Positions 1-5,337 of a stretch of 5,337 bases of DNA are shown piece after piece. The notes beneath the pieces were generated by a model. The model was not told where the DNA came from. It made no database searches and was given only the letters and a program-made list of their open reading frames with translations. The translations under genes were made by a program, and so were the position numbers. This stretch comes from DATCSE01 sp036568605. GTDB taxonomy: Bacteria > Pseudomonadota > Gammaproteobacteria > Burkholderiales > Burkholderiaceae_C. Numbering within the stretch: the stretch's first letter is position 1; the number at the start of each line of letters is the position of its first letter. Location of the stretch: assembly GCA_036568605.1 (NCBI GenBank), contig DATCSE010000429.1, positions 1-5,337 of the forward strand. Direction: 5' to 3'.

Positions 1-915
1 CACCAAGGCCGTGCCCGCCACCAGCAGCGGCGTGAAGGGCTCGCCGAGGAAGACGACGCCCATCGTGATCGTGCTCATCGGGCCGATCATGCCGGCCTGC
101 GAGGTGAGCGCGGGGCCGATGCGCTCGATGGCCATCATCACCGCCAGCACCGGCAGCGCGGTGCACGCCGTCGCGTTCAGCACCGACAGCCAGATCACCT
201 CGGGCGCGACCGCGAGCGCCGAGACCGGCCGCAGCACGATGAACTGCAGGATGCACAGCAGGCACGCGACCGTCGTCGCGAGCCCGGTCAGGCGCAACGC
301 GCCCAGGCGCTTCACCTCCTCGCCGCTGTAGACCAGGTAGACCGCATAGCTGGCCGCGCTCGCGAACACCAGGCCCGCACCCAGTGCCGCGTTGCCGCCC
401 TGGAAATTGACCTCGTGGCCGAACACGAGGAGCACGCCGCCGTAGCTGACCGCGAGCGCAAGCAACTGCTTCGCCGTGACCCGGCGCTTGAACAGCACGA
501 GCCCGAGCAGCAGCACCAGCGTCGGGTTGAGGTACAGGATCAGCCGCTCGAAGCTCGCGCTGATAAACGCGAGCCCGGCGAAATCGAGAAAGCTCGCGAG
601 GTAGTAGCCGGTGAAGCCAAGCCCGAAGATCACGATGCCGTCGCGCCGCGTCAGCGCCGGCTGGCCGCGCCCGGCCCACCACGCGAGCACGAGGAACAGC
701 GGCAGCGCGAACAGCATGCGGTAGGTGATCAGCGTCACCGCGTCGACGCCGTAGCGGTACGCGAGCTTGACGATGATGGCCTTGCCGGAGAACGCGATCG
801 CGCCCAGCGTGGCGAGCAGCAGGCCGGGCCAGACCGGGCGCGCGGATGCGGATATCGTGGGGATGCCGTTGTCGACGGCGGCCGATGCCGTCGTCGCGGC
901 GGAGGGGGAAGACAT
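1..915 (-). CDS. EamA/DMT-family membrane transporter (C-terminus cut by window edge)
   Basis: This reading frame gives 305 residues from ATG at 913-915 and is still open at base 1. It is dominated by hydrophobic helices, roughly at residues 30-50, 60-80, 93-111, 114-142, 150-166, 178-197, 208-228, 240-258, 268-290 and 292 onward. This fits the ten-helix, two-EamA-repeat layout of drug/metabolite transporters in the inner membrane. The second repeat ends in the typical way, with 'GPMSTITMGVVFLGEPFTP' near residues 278-296, where the Gly-Glu-Pro after the ninth helix is a family hallmark. Family members are about 290-320 residues, so only the last few to about 20 residues should be missing. 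The substrate cannot be told from sequence; family members export amino acids, metabolites or drugs. The N-terminus has about 28 polar, Ala/Ser-rich residues before the first helix. No strong Shine-Dalgarno precedes the ATG. The gene is divergent from the phosphodiesterase gene. Confidence 0.9.
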   Translation of the reverse strand, partial: MSSPSAATTASAAVDNGIPTISASARPVWPGLLLATLGAIAFSGKAIIVKLAYRYGVDAVTLITYRMLFALPLFLVLAWWAGRGQPALTRRDGIVIFGLGFTGYYLASFLDFAGLAFISASFERLILYLNPTLVLLLGLVLFKRRVTAKQLLALAVSYGGVLLVFGHEVNFQGGNAALGAGLVFASAASYAVYLVYSGEEVKRLGALRLTGLATTVACLLCILQFIVLRPVSALAVAPEVIWLSVLNATACTALPVLAVMMAIERIGPALTSQAGMIGPMSTITMGVVFLGEPFTPLLVAGTALV

Positions 916-923
916 CTCGCTGG

Positions 924-948
924 ATTCTACGGAGCGTCGCCCGACGCT
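924..948 (-). promoter_or_regulatory. Candidate operator dyad and -10 box between divergent genes
   Basis: Bases 933-948 form a perfect 7+7 inverted repeat with a 2-base centre (AGCGTCG-CC-CGACGCT). The spacer is too short for a good RNA hairpin, so a dimeric regulator site is the better reading. Just downstream on the minus strand, 924-929 reads TAGAAT, five of six matches to the sigma70 -10 consensus. No convincing -35 is seen 16-18 bases upstream, which could mean activator dependence or chance. Transcription from this -10 would start only about 2 bases before the transporter ATG, so the message would be nearly leaderless. The dyad would lie in the -35/-10 spacer, a usual place for a repressor. 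The dyad is seen directly; its role is inferred. Confidence 0.3.
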
Positions 949-1021
949 GCAGGCGGTGTCACAGGCCTGCCATGCCGCCGGCCAAGAATTGCGAGCCATT
1001 GGAGAGAGACGGAGAAACGAC

Positions 1022-2302
1022 ATGCAAAAGTCCCTGCGGCTGCTCGCCGCCCTGCTGGTCTTGTCGACATCGAGCCTGCTCGCTGCCGCGGGCGACCGTG
1101 ACGGCGATCGCGACGACAACAGCAACTACTACCGCCATGGCCACGGCGAACGCGTCAACGTGCAGGTCGGCGTGCGCCCGTTCTACCTCGTCGAGGGAAT
1201 GGACGACAGCGCGCTGAAGGACCGCCTGAAGCAGTGCGAGGCCGGCCCGTTCTACGCGTCGCGTTTCTCGATCAGCCACCGCGGCGCGCCGCTCGAATTC
1301 CCCGAGCATTCGCACGAGAGCTACGAGGCCGCGCACCGCATGGGCGCCGGCATCATCGAATGCGACGTCACGTTCACGCGCGACGGCGAGCTGGTGTGCC
1401 GCCACTCCGAATGCGACCTGCACACGACGACCAACATCGTCGCGACGCCACTGAACAACGCGTGCACGGTGCCGTGGACCAAGGGCGGCCCGGCACCGAA
1501 GTGCTGCACCAGCGACATCACGCTGTCCGAGTTCAAGAGCCTGAAGGCGAAGATGGACGCGAGCAACCCGGCGGCGACCACGGCAGAGGGCTACCTCGGC
1601 GGCACGCCGGCGTGGCGCACCGACCTGTACACCGGCCGGCCGGCCGGCAACGTCGTGACGCTGAAGGAGCACATCGAGCTGATCAAGCAGTGGGGCGTCG
1701 GCCAGACTCCCGAGCTCAAGAGCGGCGACCCGGCGCGCATCCAGGCCATCTTCGGCGGCCAGGCGCAGTACGCGCAGAAGATGATCGACACCTACAAGGC
1801 CGCCGGCGTCGACCCGAAGAAGGTGTGGGCGCAGTCGTTCGATCTGAACGACATCCTCTACTGGATCCAGCACGAGCCGTCGTTCGGCCGCCAGGCGGTG
1901 TACCTGGACTCGGTCGACCCGAACGCGAACCCGCCGGTCCCGCGCCAGACGAACGCGCAGCTGGCCGCGCTGAAGGCTGCCGGCGTGCAGATCATCGCGC
2001 CGCCGATCCAGGCGCTGCTGGCGGTGAACACGGCCGGGCAGGTGGTGCCGTCGCAGTACGCGCTGGACATCAACGCCGCGGGGCTGAAGATCATCTCGTG
2101 GTCGTTCGAGCGCGTCGACCTGACCAAGGGCGCCGCCGGCAAGGGCAGCTACTATGGATTCGACCCGACCGGCGCCGCGATCAAGCGCGACAGCGACATG
2201 TACAAGGCGCTGGACGTGCTGGCCAAGCAGGTGAAGGTGATCGGCCTGTTCTCGGACTGGCCGGGCACGGTGACCTACTACGCGAACTGCATGGGGCTGT
2301 GA
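1022..2302 (+). CDS. Secreted glycerophosphodiester phosphodiesterase (GDPD family)
   Basis: The product has 426 residues and is predicted to hydrolyse glycerophosphodiesters to an alcohol and glycerol 3-phosphate in the periplasm or outside the cell. Residues 1-23 look like a Sec signal peptide: basic start (K3, R6), hydrophobic core 7-21, and Ala-Ala-Ala for cleavage near 23. A short Asp/Arg-rich, probably disordered stretch follows (24-45). The GDPD barrel then shows HRG at 86-88, PEHS at 94-97, the metal ligands E113 and D115 in 'ECDVTFTRDG', the second histidine H128, and 'PELK' at 230-233. The usual His-Asp of the second motif is His-Ser (128-129). The segment between H128 and PELK is long and contains C131, C148 and a C161-C162 pair. 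The C-terminus is 'SDWPGTVTYYANCMGL'. The start is fixed by GGAG at 1011-1014, seven bases before the ATG. The frame is open further upstream, but that part runs through the divergent transporter gene. The paired strand is free of competing genes here. Confidence 0.92.
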   Translation: MQKSLRLLAALLVLSTSSLLAAAGDRDGDRDDNSNYYRHGHGERVNVQVGVRPFYLVEGMDDSALKDRLKQCEAGPFYASRFSISHRGAPLEFPEHSHESYEAAHRMGAGIIECDVTFTRDGELVCRHSECDLHTTTNIVATPLNNACTVPWTKGGPAPKCCTSDITLSEFKSLKAKMDASNPAATTAEGYLGGTPAWRTDLYTGRPAGNVVTLKEHIELIKQWGVGQTPELKSGDPARIQAIFGGQAQYAQKMIDTYKAAGVDPKKVWAQSFDLNDILYWIQHEPSFGRQAVYLDSVDPNANPPVPRQTNAQLAALKAAGVQIIAPPIQALLAVNTAGQVVPSQYALDINAAGLKIISWSFERVDLTKGAAGKGSYYGFDPTGAAIKRDSDMYKALDVLAKQVKVIGLFSDWPGTVTYYANCMGL

Positions 2303-2344
2303 CGCGGCGGCGGGTGCGCGGCACTGGCCTACAGGTCGCGCGCG

Positions 2345-2815
2345 TCATTCGTTCTTGAACAGGCCCTTGTCCTTCATGCGCTTGAGGCGCGAGCGGTGCG
2401 CCTTCTGGCGCTCCTCCGGCAGATCGTGGACCGGGTCGTTGGCGCCGACGCGGCCGCTGTCCGCCGCGCCACCATGCAGCGCGATGGCCTGAGGCGGCGG
2501 GCCGGCAACCTCGGCGGGCTCGACCACGTCGGTCAGCACCGGCAGCGGCCGCACCGGCCCCGAGGCGGCCAGCGCCGCCGGCACACCGCCCGCCGATACG
2601 ACCGAGGCGACCGAGGCGACCGACGCCGGCATCGCTTCGTCCACGACGATGTCCGCCTGGGCGCGCAGGCGGGTCCGTTCCCAGATCAGTCCGGTCGCGG
2701 CCAGCTGGCGCAGCCGCTCCTCGCGCGACACCGCGTTGCCGATGGCCGCCAGCAGGTCATGGAGTTCCGGGTACACCTCGCTGTCGATATCGAACTCCAG
2801 ATGAAGCACGGCCAT
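2345..2815 (-). CDS. Small ParR/StbB-like adaptor protein, downstream of actin-like ATPase
   Basis: This 156-residue protein has three visible parts. Residues 2-9 (AVLHLEFD) look like a beta strand, followed by helices at about 14-26 and 30-47 ('SREERLRQLAATGLIWER'). That strand-helix-helix order fits a ribbon-helix-helix DNA-binding fold. Residues 60-125 are an Ala/Val/Pro/Gly-rich, probably disordered linker. Residues 130-156 form a strongly charged, basic tail ending in 'KRMKDKGLFKNE'. In ParMRC systems the adaptor ParR binds centromere DNA through an N-terminal ribbon-helix-helix and contacts ParM through its C-terminus, and it is encoded just after parM, as here. No family motif was recognised with certainty, so the ParR role rests on layout and context. 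An in-frame TAG at 2825-2827 restricts the start. No clear Shine-Dalgarno is seen, so translation may be coupled to the upstream gene, 23 bases away. It is convergent with the phosphodiesterase gene, with 42 bases between the stops. Confidence 0.7.
   Translation of the reverse strand: MAVLHLEFDIDSEVYPELHDLLAAIGNAVSREERLRQLAATGLIWERTRLRAQADIVVDEAMPASVASVASVVSAGGVPAALAASGPVRPLPVLTDVVEPAEVAGPPPQAIALHGGAADSGRVGANDPVHDLPEERQKAHRSRLKRMKDKGLFKNE
2599..2625. repeat. 9-bp tandem repeat inside the adaptor gene
   Basis: The unit CGACCGAGG occurs twice exactly, followed by a third copy with one mismatch (CGACCGACG). It encodes the Ala-Ser-Val repetition in the disordered linker of the adaptor (about residues 63-72). 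Because the period is a multiple of three, copy changes would alter linker length without shifting frame. Confidence 0.7.
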
Positions 2816-2838
2816 GATGCGTCGCTACGCCGTGGCGG

Positions 2839-3987
2839 TCACGCGTTCGGCACGGGCTCCTCCGCGATGGCCTCGCCGATCATCTGGAAGCCGCGCACAT
2901 TGGCCGACATCGGCTCCGGCATGATGAACACCGGGATGGCCGGGAAGCGCTTCGCGAGCACGTCGCGGTAGCGCTCGGGGTGTCCGCCCACCACGACCAT
3001 CAGGTCGACGATCTCGGGCGCATCGCGCAGGCCGTCGACCATCCGGTTGATGCAGTCCTCGACCACGGTCATGATGACCGGCTCGAAGTGGGTCAGGTCG
3101 TGGGCGACGCCGGCCAGCTTGACCGGACTGTTGAAGCGCAGCGCATCGTTGATGCGCGGCATCACCGCCGGCCCGAGCGGCCGGCCGACTTCGGCGACCA
3201 GCGATTCGAGCACCGCGCGCACGACACGGTGCCGGCCGGCGTCCGAGGCGGCGCCGCTGGCACGCGGGTTGATCGTGCCCTGCTGGATCAGCAGCCAGTC
3301 CAGCGTGTGCTCGCCCGGGTCGACCATCAGCACCGAGAGGTCGTCCAGCGCTTCGCCGCTGGGCAGCGGCTTCAACGCCCCCGGGGTCTTCGAGATCAAG
3401 TCGTTGAGCGCTTCGAGGTGATCGTCCAGCGCGGCGTAGCCGCCCATCGGCTGGGCCTGAACGATCACCTTTCGGATCGTGACCGTCTTGCCGTCGCCGA
3501 CCGGGATCTCGCCCTCGTAATGCGAACGCAGATAGTCGCGGCGCTTGGCGTCGTTGTACTGGTTGACCGGCAGGCCCAGCACGAGCACGTCGATCACCGA
3601 ATCGCCGGCTTCGAGCATGTAGCGCAGCGCGCCCTTGGTCAGCGCCTCGTAGATGGCGCCGCGGTAGAACTCGTCGGTCACGTCGCGGCCGAAGCTGCCG
3701 CCGGCCTGCGCCAGGCCGACGTCGCGGCCGACTTCGTAGAGCGCGTCGTTGACCGGAACGTCGAAGGTGTCGCGCCGGCGCGTGCCCAGCGTGCGCACCG
3801 CGCTCGCATCGGCCGGAATGGCCATCGACGGGAAGTTGATGATGTCGGTGCCATTGCCTCTGCGCACGCTCAGCTTGACCAGGCCGAAGCCGACGTCGAT
3901 CGCGCGGACTACCGGCACCTTCGCCGACGACGTGGCCTCTTGTGCGTCGGCGTGGACTTCACGGAGTTTGGAAGTGGAAGCAGGCAT
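2839..3987 (-). CDS. Actin-like ATPase of the ParM/StbA plasmid-segregation family
   Basis: The product has 382 residues and is predicted to bind ATP and polymerise into cytoplasmic filaments. Actin/Hsp70-fold landmarks occur in order. Phosphate-1 is 'AIDVGFGLVKLS' at 29-40 (D31, G33, G35, K38). 'LVLGLPVN' lies at 135-142. Phosphate-2 is 'MVDPGEHTLDWLL' at 221-233 (D223, G225, T228, D230). The adenosine motif is 'VVVGGHPERY' at 331-340. The terminal helix is 'SANVRGFQMIGE' at 361-372. The length is somewhat above the roughly 320 residues of R1 ParM, partly from a polar 24-residue N-terminal tail. The PRTRC system protein D group is a related alternative, but no other PRTRC gene is in view. 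The start at 3987 is chosen because GGAG (plus-strand 3995-3998) lies seven bases upstream; an in-frame ATG at 4032 has no such site. It is the first gene of a pair with the ParR-like gene. Filament formation and DNA cargo are inferred from the family. Confidence 0.85.
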   Translation of the reverse strand: MPASTSKLREVHADAQEATSSAKVPVVRAIDVGFGLVKLSVRRGNGTDIINFPSMAIPADASAVRTLGTRRRDTFDVPVNDALYEVGRDVGLAQAGGSFGRDVTDEFYRGAIYEALTKGALRYMLEAGDSVIDVLVLGLPVNQYNDAKRRDYLRSHYEGEIPVGDGKTVTIRKVIVQAQPMGGYAALDDHLEALNDLISKTPGALKPLPSGEALDDLSVLMVDPGEHTLDWLLIQQGTINPRASGAASDAGRHRVVRAVLESLVAEVGRPLGPAVMPRINDALRFNSPVKLAGVAHDLTHFEPVIMTVVEDCINRMVDGLRDAPEIVDLMVVVGGHPERYRDVLAKRFPAIPVFIMPEPMSANVRGFQMIGEAIAEEPVPNA

Positions 3988-3994
3988 GGAAGGT

Positions 3995-3998
3995 CTCC
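3995..3998 (-). promoter_or_regulatory. Shine-Dalgarno deciding the ATPase start
   Basis: The minus strand reads GGAG here, followed by a seven-base spacer and ATG at 3987. The same GGAG/seven-base spacing precedes the phosphodiesterase and GNAT starts in this window, which supports this start over the ATG at 4032. Confidence 0.65.
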
Positions 3999-4042
3999 GA
4001 TTGGAATCTGATTTCCGCGATGAGGCAGCCATCGGTCAGGTC

Positions 4043-4071
4043 TGTGTAGGGGTGCAACTGGCGCAACGCAA
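4043..4071 (-). promoter_or_regulatory. Weak sigma70-like promoter candidate for the ParM/ParR-like operon
   Basis: On the minus strand TTGCGT (4066-4071) and TACACA (4043-4048) are separated by 17 bases, each matching three of six consensus positions. Transcription would start about 50 bases before the ATG at 3987. A second equally weak pair is TTGTGC (4141-4146) and TACGCT (4118-4123), also 17 bases apart. Neither is strong, and GC-rich genomes give such matches by chance. Confidence 0.2.
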
Positions 4072-4213
4072 GGTCGGCGGCTAGTGTGCCCGCGGACGGG
4101 GCCGATGACTGTGTGAAAGCGTACGCCGCGCCACGCACGTGCACAACGTGGTGACACCGAAGTAACCGAAAGACTCGACGCGCTGCAGGGGCCTCTCGCG
4201 CGGCACCACGCCG

Positions 4214-5053
4214 TCAGCGCGGCGGCGGCCGCTCGATGTGCCAGGTACTCGCGCCGCGCTGGAAGCCCACCGCCTCGTACAGTCCGATCGCGACGTCGTC
4301 CGGGTCGGCCACGATGACCAGAGTGTCCAGCCCCATCGCCTCGAAGCCGTGCCGGCACACGGCGTGGACCAAGGCGCTGCACAGACCGCGGCGGCGCCAC
4401 GCCGGGTGCGTGCCGACGTGCTGGAAGCGGCCGGTCCCACGTCCATCGGTGAACAGTCCGCAATCGGCGACGAGCAGCGGCTCTTGCGGCGCTTCGCCGC
4501 GCTGCGCGACCACGCCGAACCAGCGGCCCAGCCCGGCGGCCTCCATCGCCGCGTAGCGGGCCATCTGCCGCTCGCGGAACTCCCGGTAGTCCTCGAGCGG
4601 CTGGTGCTCGCCGGCATCGACGGCGACCTGCAGTTCGACCGCCTGCGGACTTTCATCCGGCAACACGAGCGGCCGGATGGTGAATCGCGAAGCGTCGAAG
4701 CCCGTACGCGGCGCGCGCAGCTGGGGGCGGCGCATCGTCAGCACCGTCGAGGCGTACAGCGTGAAGCCGGCGTCGACGAAATCCCGCGGCAACTCGAAGC
4801 GCGCAGGCGAATCGATTCCGAACGCGACATGCCGCGAGCCCGGCTGGCCGGCCCCGATCTCGGCCTCGAAGCCCGCCATCCAGCGCGCGGCATCGCCAGG
4901 CCGCGGCGCATGGTCGAACAGCAGGTAGTTGCCCCACCAGAAGCCAGGGTTGCCGGGGGTGCGCACGACGATGCAGTCGTCGCGCTCGATCACCTCGCCG
5001 TCGAAGCGCACAAAGATCAGGTCGGTGCGCCAGAGGTCACCGAGCCGTTTCAC
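4214..5053 (-). CDS. Two-domain GNAT-family N-acetyltransferase, GTG start
   Basis: This 279-residue protein is predicted to transfer an acetyl group from acetyl-CoA to an unknown amine. The C-terminal half has the GNAT fold signature. Motif A is 'HVGTHPAWRRRGLCSALVHA' at 212-231, where the Arg-x-x-Gly segment (R220-G223) forms the pyrophosphate loop for acetyl-CoA. Motif B ends in 'VAIGLYEAVGF' at 254-264, the usual Tyr-Glu-x-x-Gly-Phe. The N-terminal half (about 20-110, with 'GNPGFWWGNYLLFDHAP' at 34-50) looks like a conserved partner domain, perhaps a degenerate GNAT fold, seen in two-domain members. The GTG start at 5051-5053 is chosen because GGGAG (plus-strand 5061-5065) lies seven bases upstream. 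An ATG at 5221 would add 56 residues, but these are the translation of the inverted repeat at 5095-5178. The gene follows the gamma-glutamyltransferase-like gene on the same strand, 171 bases away, and precedes the actin-like gene by 226 bases. Confidence 0.88.
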   Translation of the reverse strand: MKRLGDLWRTDLIFVRFDGEVIERDDCIVVRTPGNPGFWWGNYLLFDHAPRPGDAARWMAGFEAEIGAGQPGSRHVAFGIDSPARFELPRDFVDAGFTLYASTVLTMRRPQLRAPRTGFDASRFTIRPLVLPDESPQAVELQVAVDAGEHQPLEDYREFRERQMARYAAMEAAGLGRWFGVVAQRGEAPQEPLLVADCGLFTDGRGTGRFQHVGTHPAWRRRGLCSALVHAVCRHGFEAMGLDTLVIVADPDDVAIGLYEAVGFQRGASTWHIERPPPR

Positions 5054-5060
5054 GTCAGTT

Positions 5061-5065
5061 CTCCC
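5061..5065 (-). promoter_or_regulatory. Shine-Dalgarno deciding the GTG start of the GNAT gene
   Basis: The minus strand reads GGGAG followed by a seven-base spacer and GTG at 5053. This is the strongest ribosome binding site near the 5' end of the frame and excludes the repeat-derived extension. Confidence 0.7.
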
Positions 5066-5094
5066 AGCGGGGTGTGTACGCGTGAGGATTCTTG

Positions 5095-5178
5095 GACGCA
5101 AAGGCGCCAAGGAGCGCAAAGACGCAAAGGCAAGACCGTTTTTCTTTGCGCCTCTGCGCCCCTTCGCGCCTTTGCGTC
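5095..5178. repeat. Long imperfect inverted repeat (REP-like hairpin), 35-bp arms, 14-base loop
   Basis: The left arm (5095-5129) and right arm (5144-5178) are reverse complements at 31 of 35 positions, around a 14-base loop. Each arm is built from recurring GCAAAG/GCGC words (GACGCAAAGGCG, GCGCAAAGACGCAAAG). On the minus-strand RNA three of the four mismatches become G-U pairs and the fourth is G-G; on the plus strand the same three are A-C. The element lies 47 bases past the gamma-glutamyltransferase stop and 42 bases before the GNAT ribosome binding site begins to its left. I recall similar GCAAAG-rich hairpins scattered between genes of several bacterial genomes, so a dispersed repeat family is likely. 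No U-tract follows, so it is not a canonical terminator, though it could protect or attenuate transcripts. Confidence 0.88.
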
Positions 5179-5224
5179 TAAAAGACCTCCCGCACGCGAC
5201 CACGTCCCGATGCCGCCTCAATAC

Positions 5225-5337
5225 TCAATAGGCTGCAACCTGGCCGTCGCGCCGGGAGTCGCTGGCCGCGACATACCCTTCGACCGCCGGATCGCCCAGC
5301 CGCCAGATGAACTGGCCGGCGCCGAAGTCCTGGTAGC
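5225..5337 (-). CDS. C-terminal end of a gamma-glutamyltransferase-like protein (5' part outside window)
   Basis: The minus strand is open from the window edge to TGA at 5225-5227 and encodes 36 final residues, with two bases of a preceding codon at the edge. The end 'GYVAASDSRRDGQVAAY' matches the typical tail of gamma-glutamyltransferase family proteins, in which a Gly-Ala-Ser-Asp-Pro-Arg-like segment precedes a short Gly-x-x-x-Gly-Tyr/Ala-Tyr terminus. The preceding 'DFGAGQFIWRL' fits the last beta strands of that fold. Such enzymes cleave or transfer the gamma-glutamyl group of glutathione and related peptides, usually in the periplasm. The catalytic threonine and the rest of the protein lie outside the window, so the family call rests on the tail only. 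The other two minus-strand frames here give no recognisable sequence. Confidence 0.7.
   Translation of the reverse strand, partial: YQDFGAGQFIWRLGDPAVEGYVAASDSRRDGQVAAY

Larger units (their letters stand above)
3988..4213. promoter_or_regulatory. Non-coding region upstream of the actin-like gene; possible promoter and centromere-like site
   Basis: This 226-base gap has no convincing gene. It contains short repeated words rather than one clean iteron array. AGGTC occurs at 3991, 4038 and 4071. ACCGAA is repeated at nine-base spacing at 4156-4161 and 4165-4170 (allowing for local indexing error of a base). A GGTG-a-CACC palindrome lies at 4150-4158, and overlapping CACGTG/GTGCAC palindromes at 4136-4144. 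In ParMRC and StbABC operons the centromere usually lies just upstream of the ATPase gene and overlaps its promoter, so this is the position to look. The repeats are short and could be chance in GC-rich DNA, so the centromere reading is tentative. Confidence 0.3.

Noticed and set aside
767..1021. Upstream extension of the phosphodiesterase frame to an ATG at 767
   Set aside because: It would overlap the divergent transporter gene and put 85 unrelated residues before a clear signal peptide. A ribosome binding site precedes the ATG at 1022.
415..1101. Plus-strand open frame of 228 codons rich in Glu, Gln, Arg and His
   Set aside because: It is antisense to the EamA transporter. Its repetitive charged composition is typical of a frame read opposite hydrophobic GC-rich codons, and it has no recognisable domain.
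2303..2344. Possible bidirectional terminator between the convergent phosphodiesterase and adaptor genes
   Set aside because: Only a broken stem is present (GCGCG and CGCGC with an inner GGCC/GGTC pairing), with an unpaired bulge and no T-tract on either strand.
1234..2358. Plus-strand 374-codon frame and minus-strand 304-codon frame (959-1873) over the phosphodiesterase gene
   Set aside because: Both are Arg/Ala/Gly-rich shadow frames. The frame 1022-2302 has a signal peptide, GDPD motifs and a ribosome binding site.
2980..4011. Plus-strand open frame of 343 codons opposite the actin-like gene
   Set aside because: The sequence is rich in Asp, His, Arg and Val without domain signs, as expected for the complement of a GC-rich gene. 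The minus strand carries ordered actin-fold motifs.
4201..4213. CGGC-ACCAC-GCCG hairpin just after the GNAT stop
   Set aside because: The stem is four pairs with no following T-tract, so it is expected by chance at this GC content and does not support a terminator.
5095..5178. CRISPR array or insertion-sequence end for the GCAAAG-rich repeat
   Set aside because: There are only two arms in inverted orientation with no spacers. No transposase and no target-site duplication are seen, so a REP-like hairpin fits better.

Overview
The window is a GC-rich, gene-dense stretch that looks like ordinary bacterial chromosome. The protein types and the intergenic repeat style suggest a proteobacterium, perhaps Burkholderiales. 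That placement is a judgement from memory and was not tested by a search. Six protein-coding genes are supported, two of them cut by the window edges. I see no rRNA, tRNA, CRISPR array, insertion sequence or phage gene.

Layout from left to right. (1) An EamA/DMT-family membrane transporter runs leftward off the window edge (1-915, minus strand). (2) A 106-base divergent intergenic region holds a 16-bp perfect dyad and a good -10-like hexamer. (3) A secreted glycerophosphodiester phosphodiesterase runs rightward (1022-2302). (4) Convergent to it is a two-gene minus-strand operon: an actin-like ParM/StbA-type ATPase (2839-3987), then 23 bases later a small protein with a ribbon-helix-helix-like N-terminus and a basic tail (2345-2815), which is plausibly its ParR/StbB-type adaptor. 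(5) A 226-base non-coding region (3988-4213) lies upstream of the ATPase gene, where par operons usually carry their promoter and centromere. (6) A two-domain GNAT acetyltransferase (4214-5053, minus strand) starts at GTG. (7) A 35-bp-arm inverted repeat lies in its leader. (8) The last 36 codons of a gamma-glutamyltransferase-like gene (5225-5337, minus strand) reach the right edge.

The transporter, phosphodiesterase, acetyltransferase and gamma-glutamyltransferase are unrelated housekeeping or accessory functions and do not form an evident pathway. The item that stands out is the actin-like/adaptor pair. It is a plasmid-partition-type module sitting among chromosomal-type genes, with no replication, mobilisation or integrase gene in view. 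It could be a domesticated partition system, a remnant of an integrated element, or a filament system with another cargo. The second notable item is the long hairpin repeat between the gamma-glutamyltransferase and GNAT genes. Its arm differences become G-U pairs only in the RNA of the minus strand, and it creates a false N-terminal extension of the acetyltransferase reading frame.
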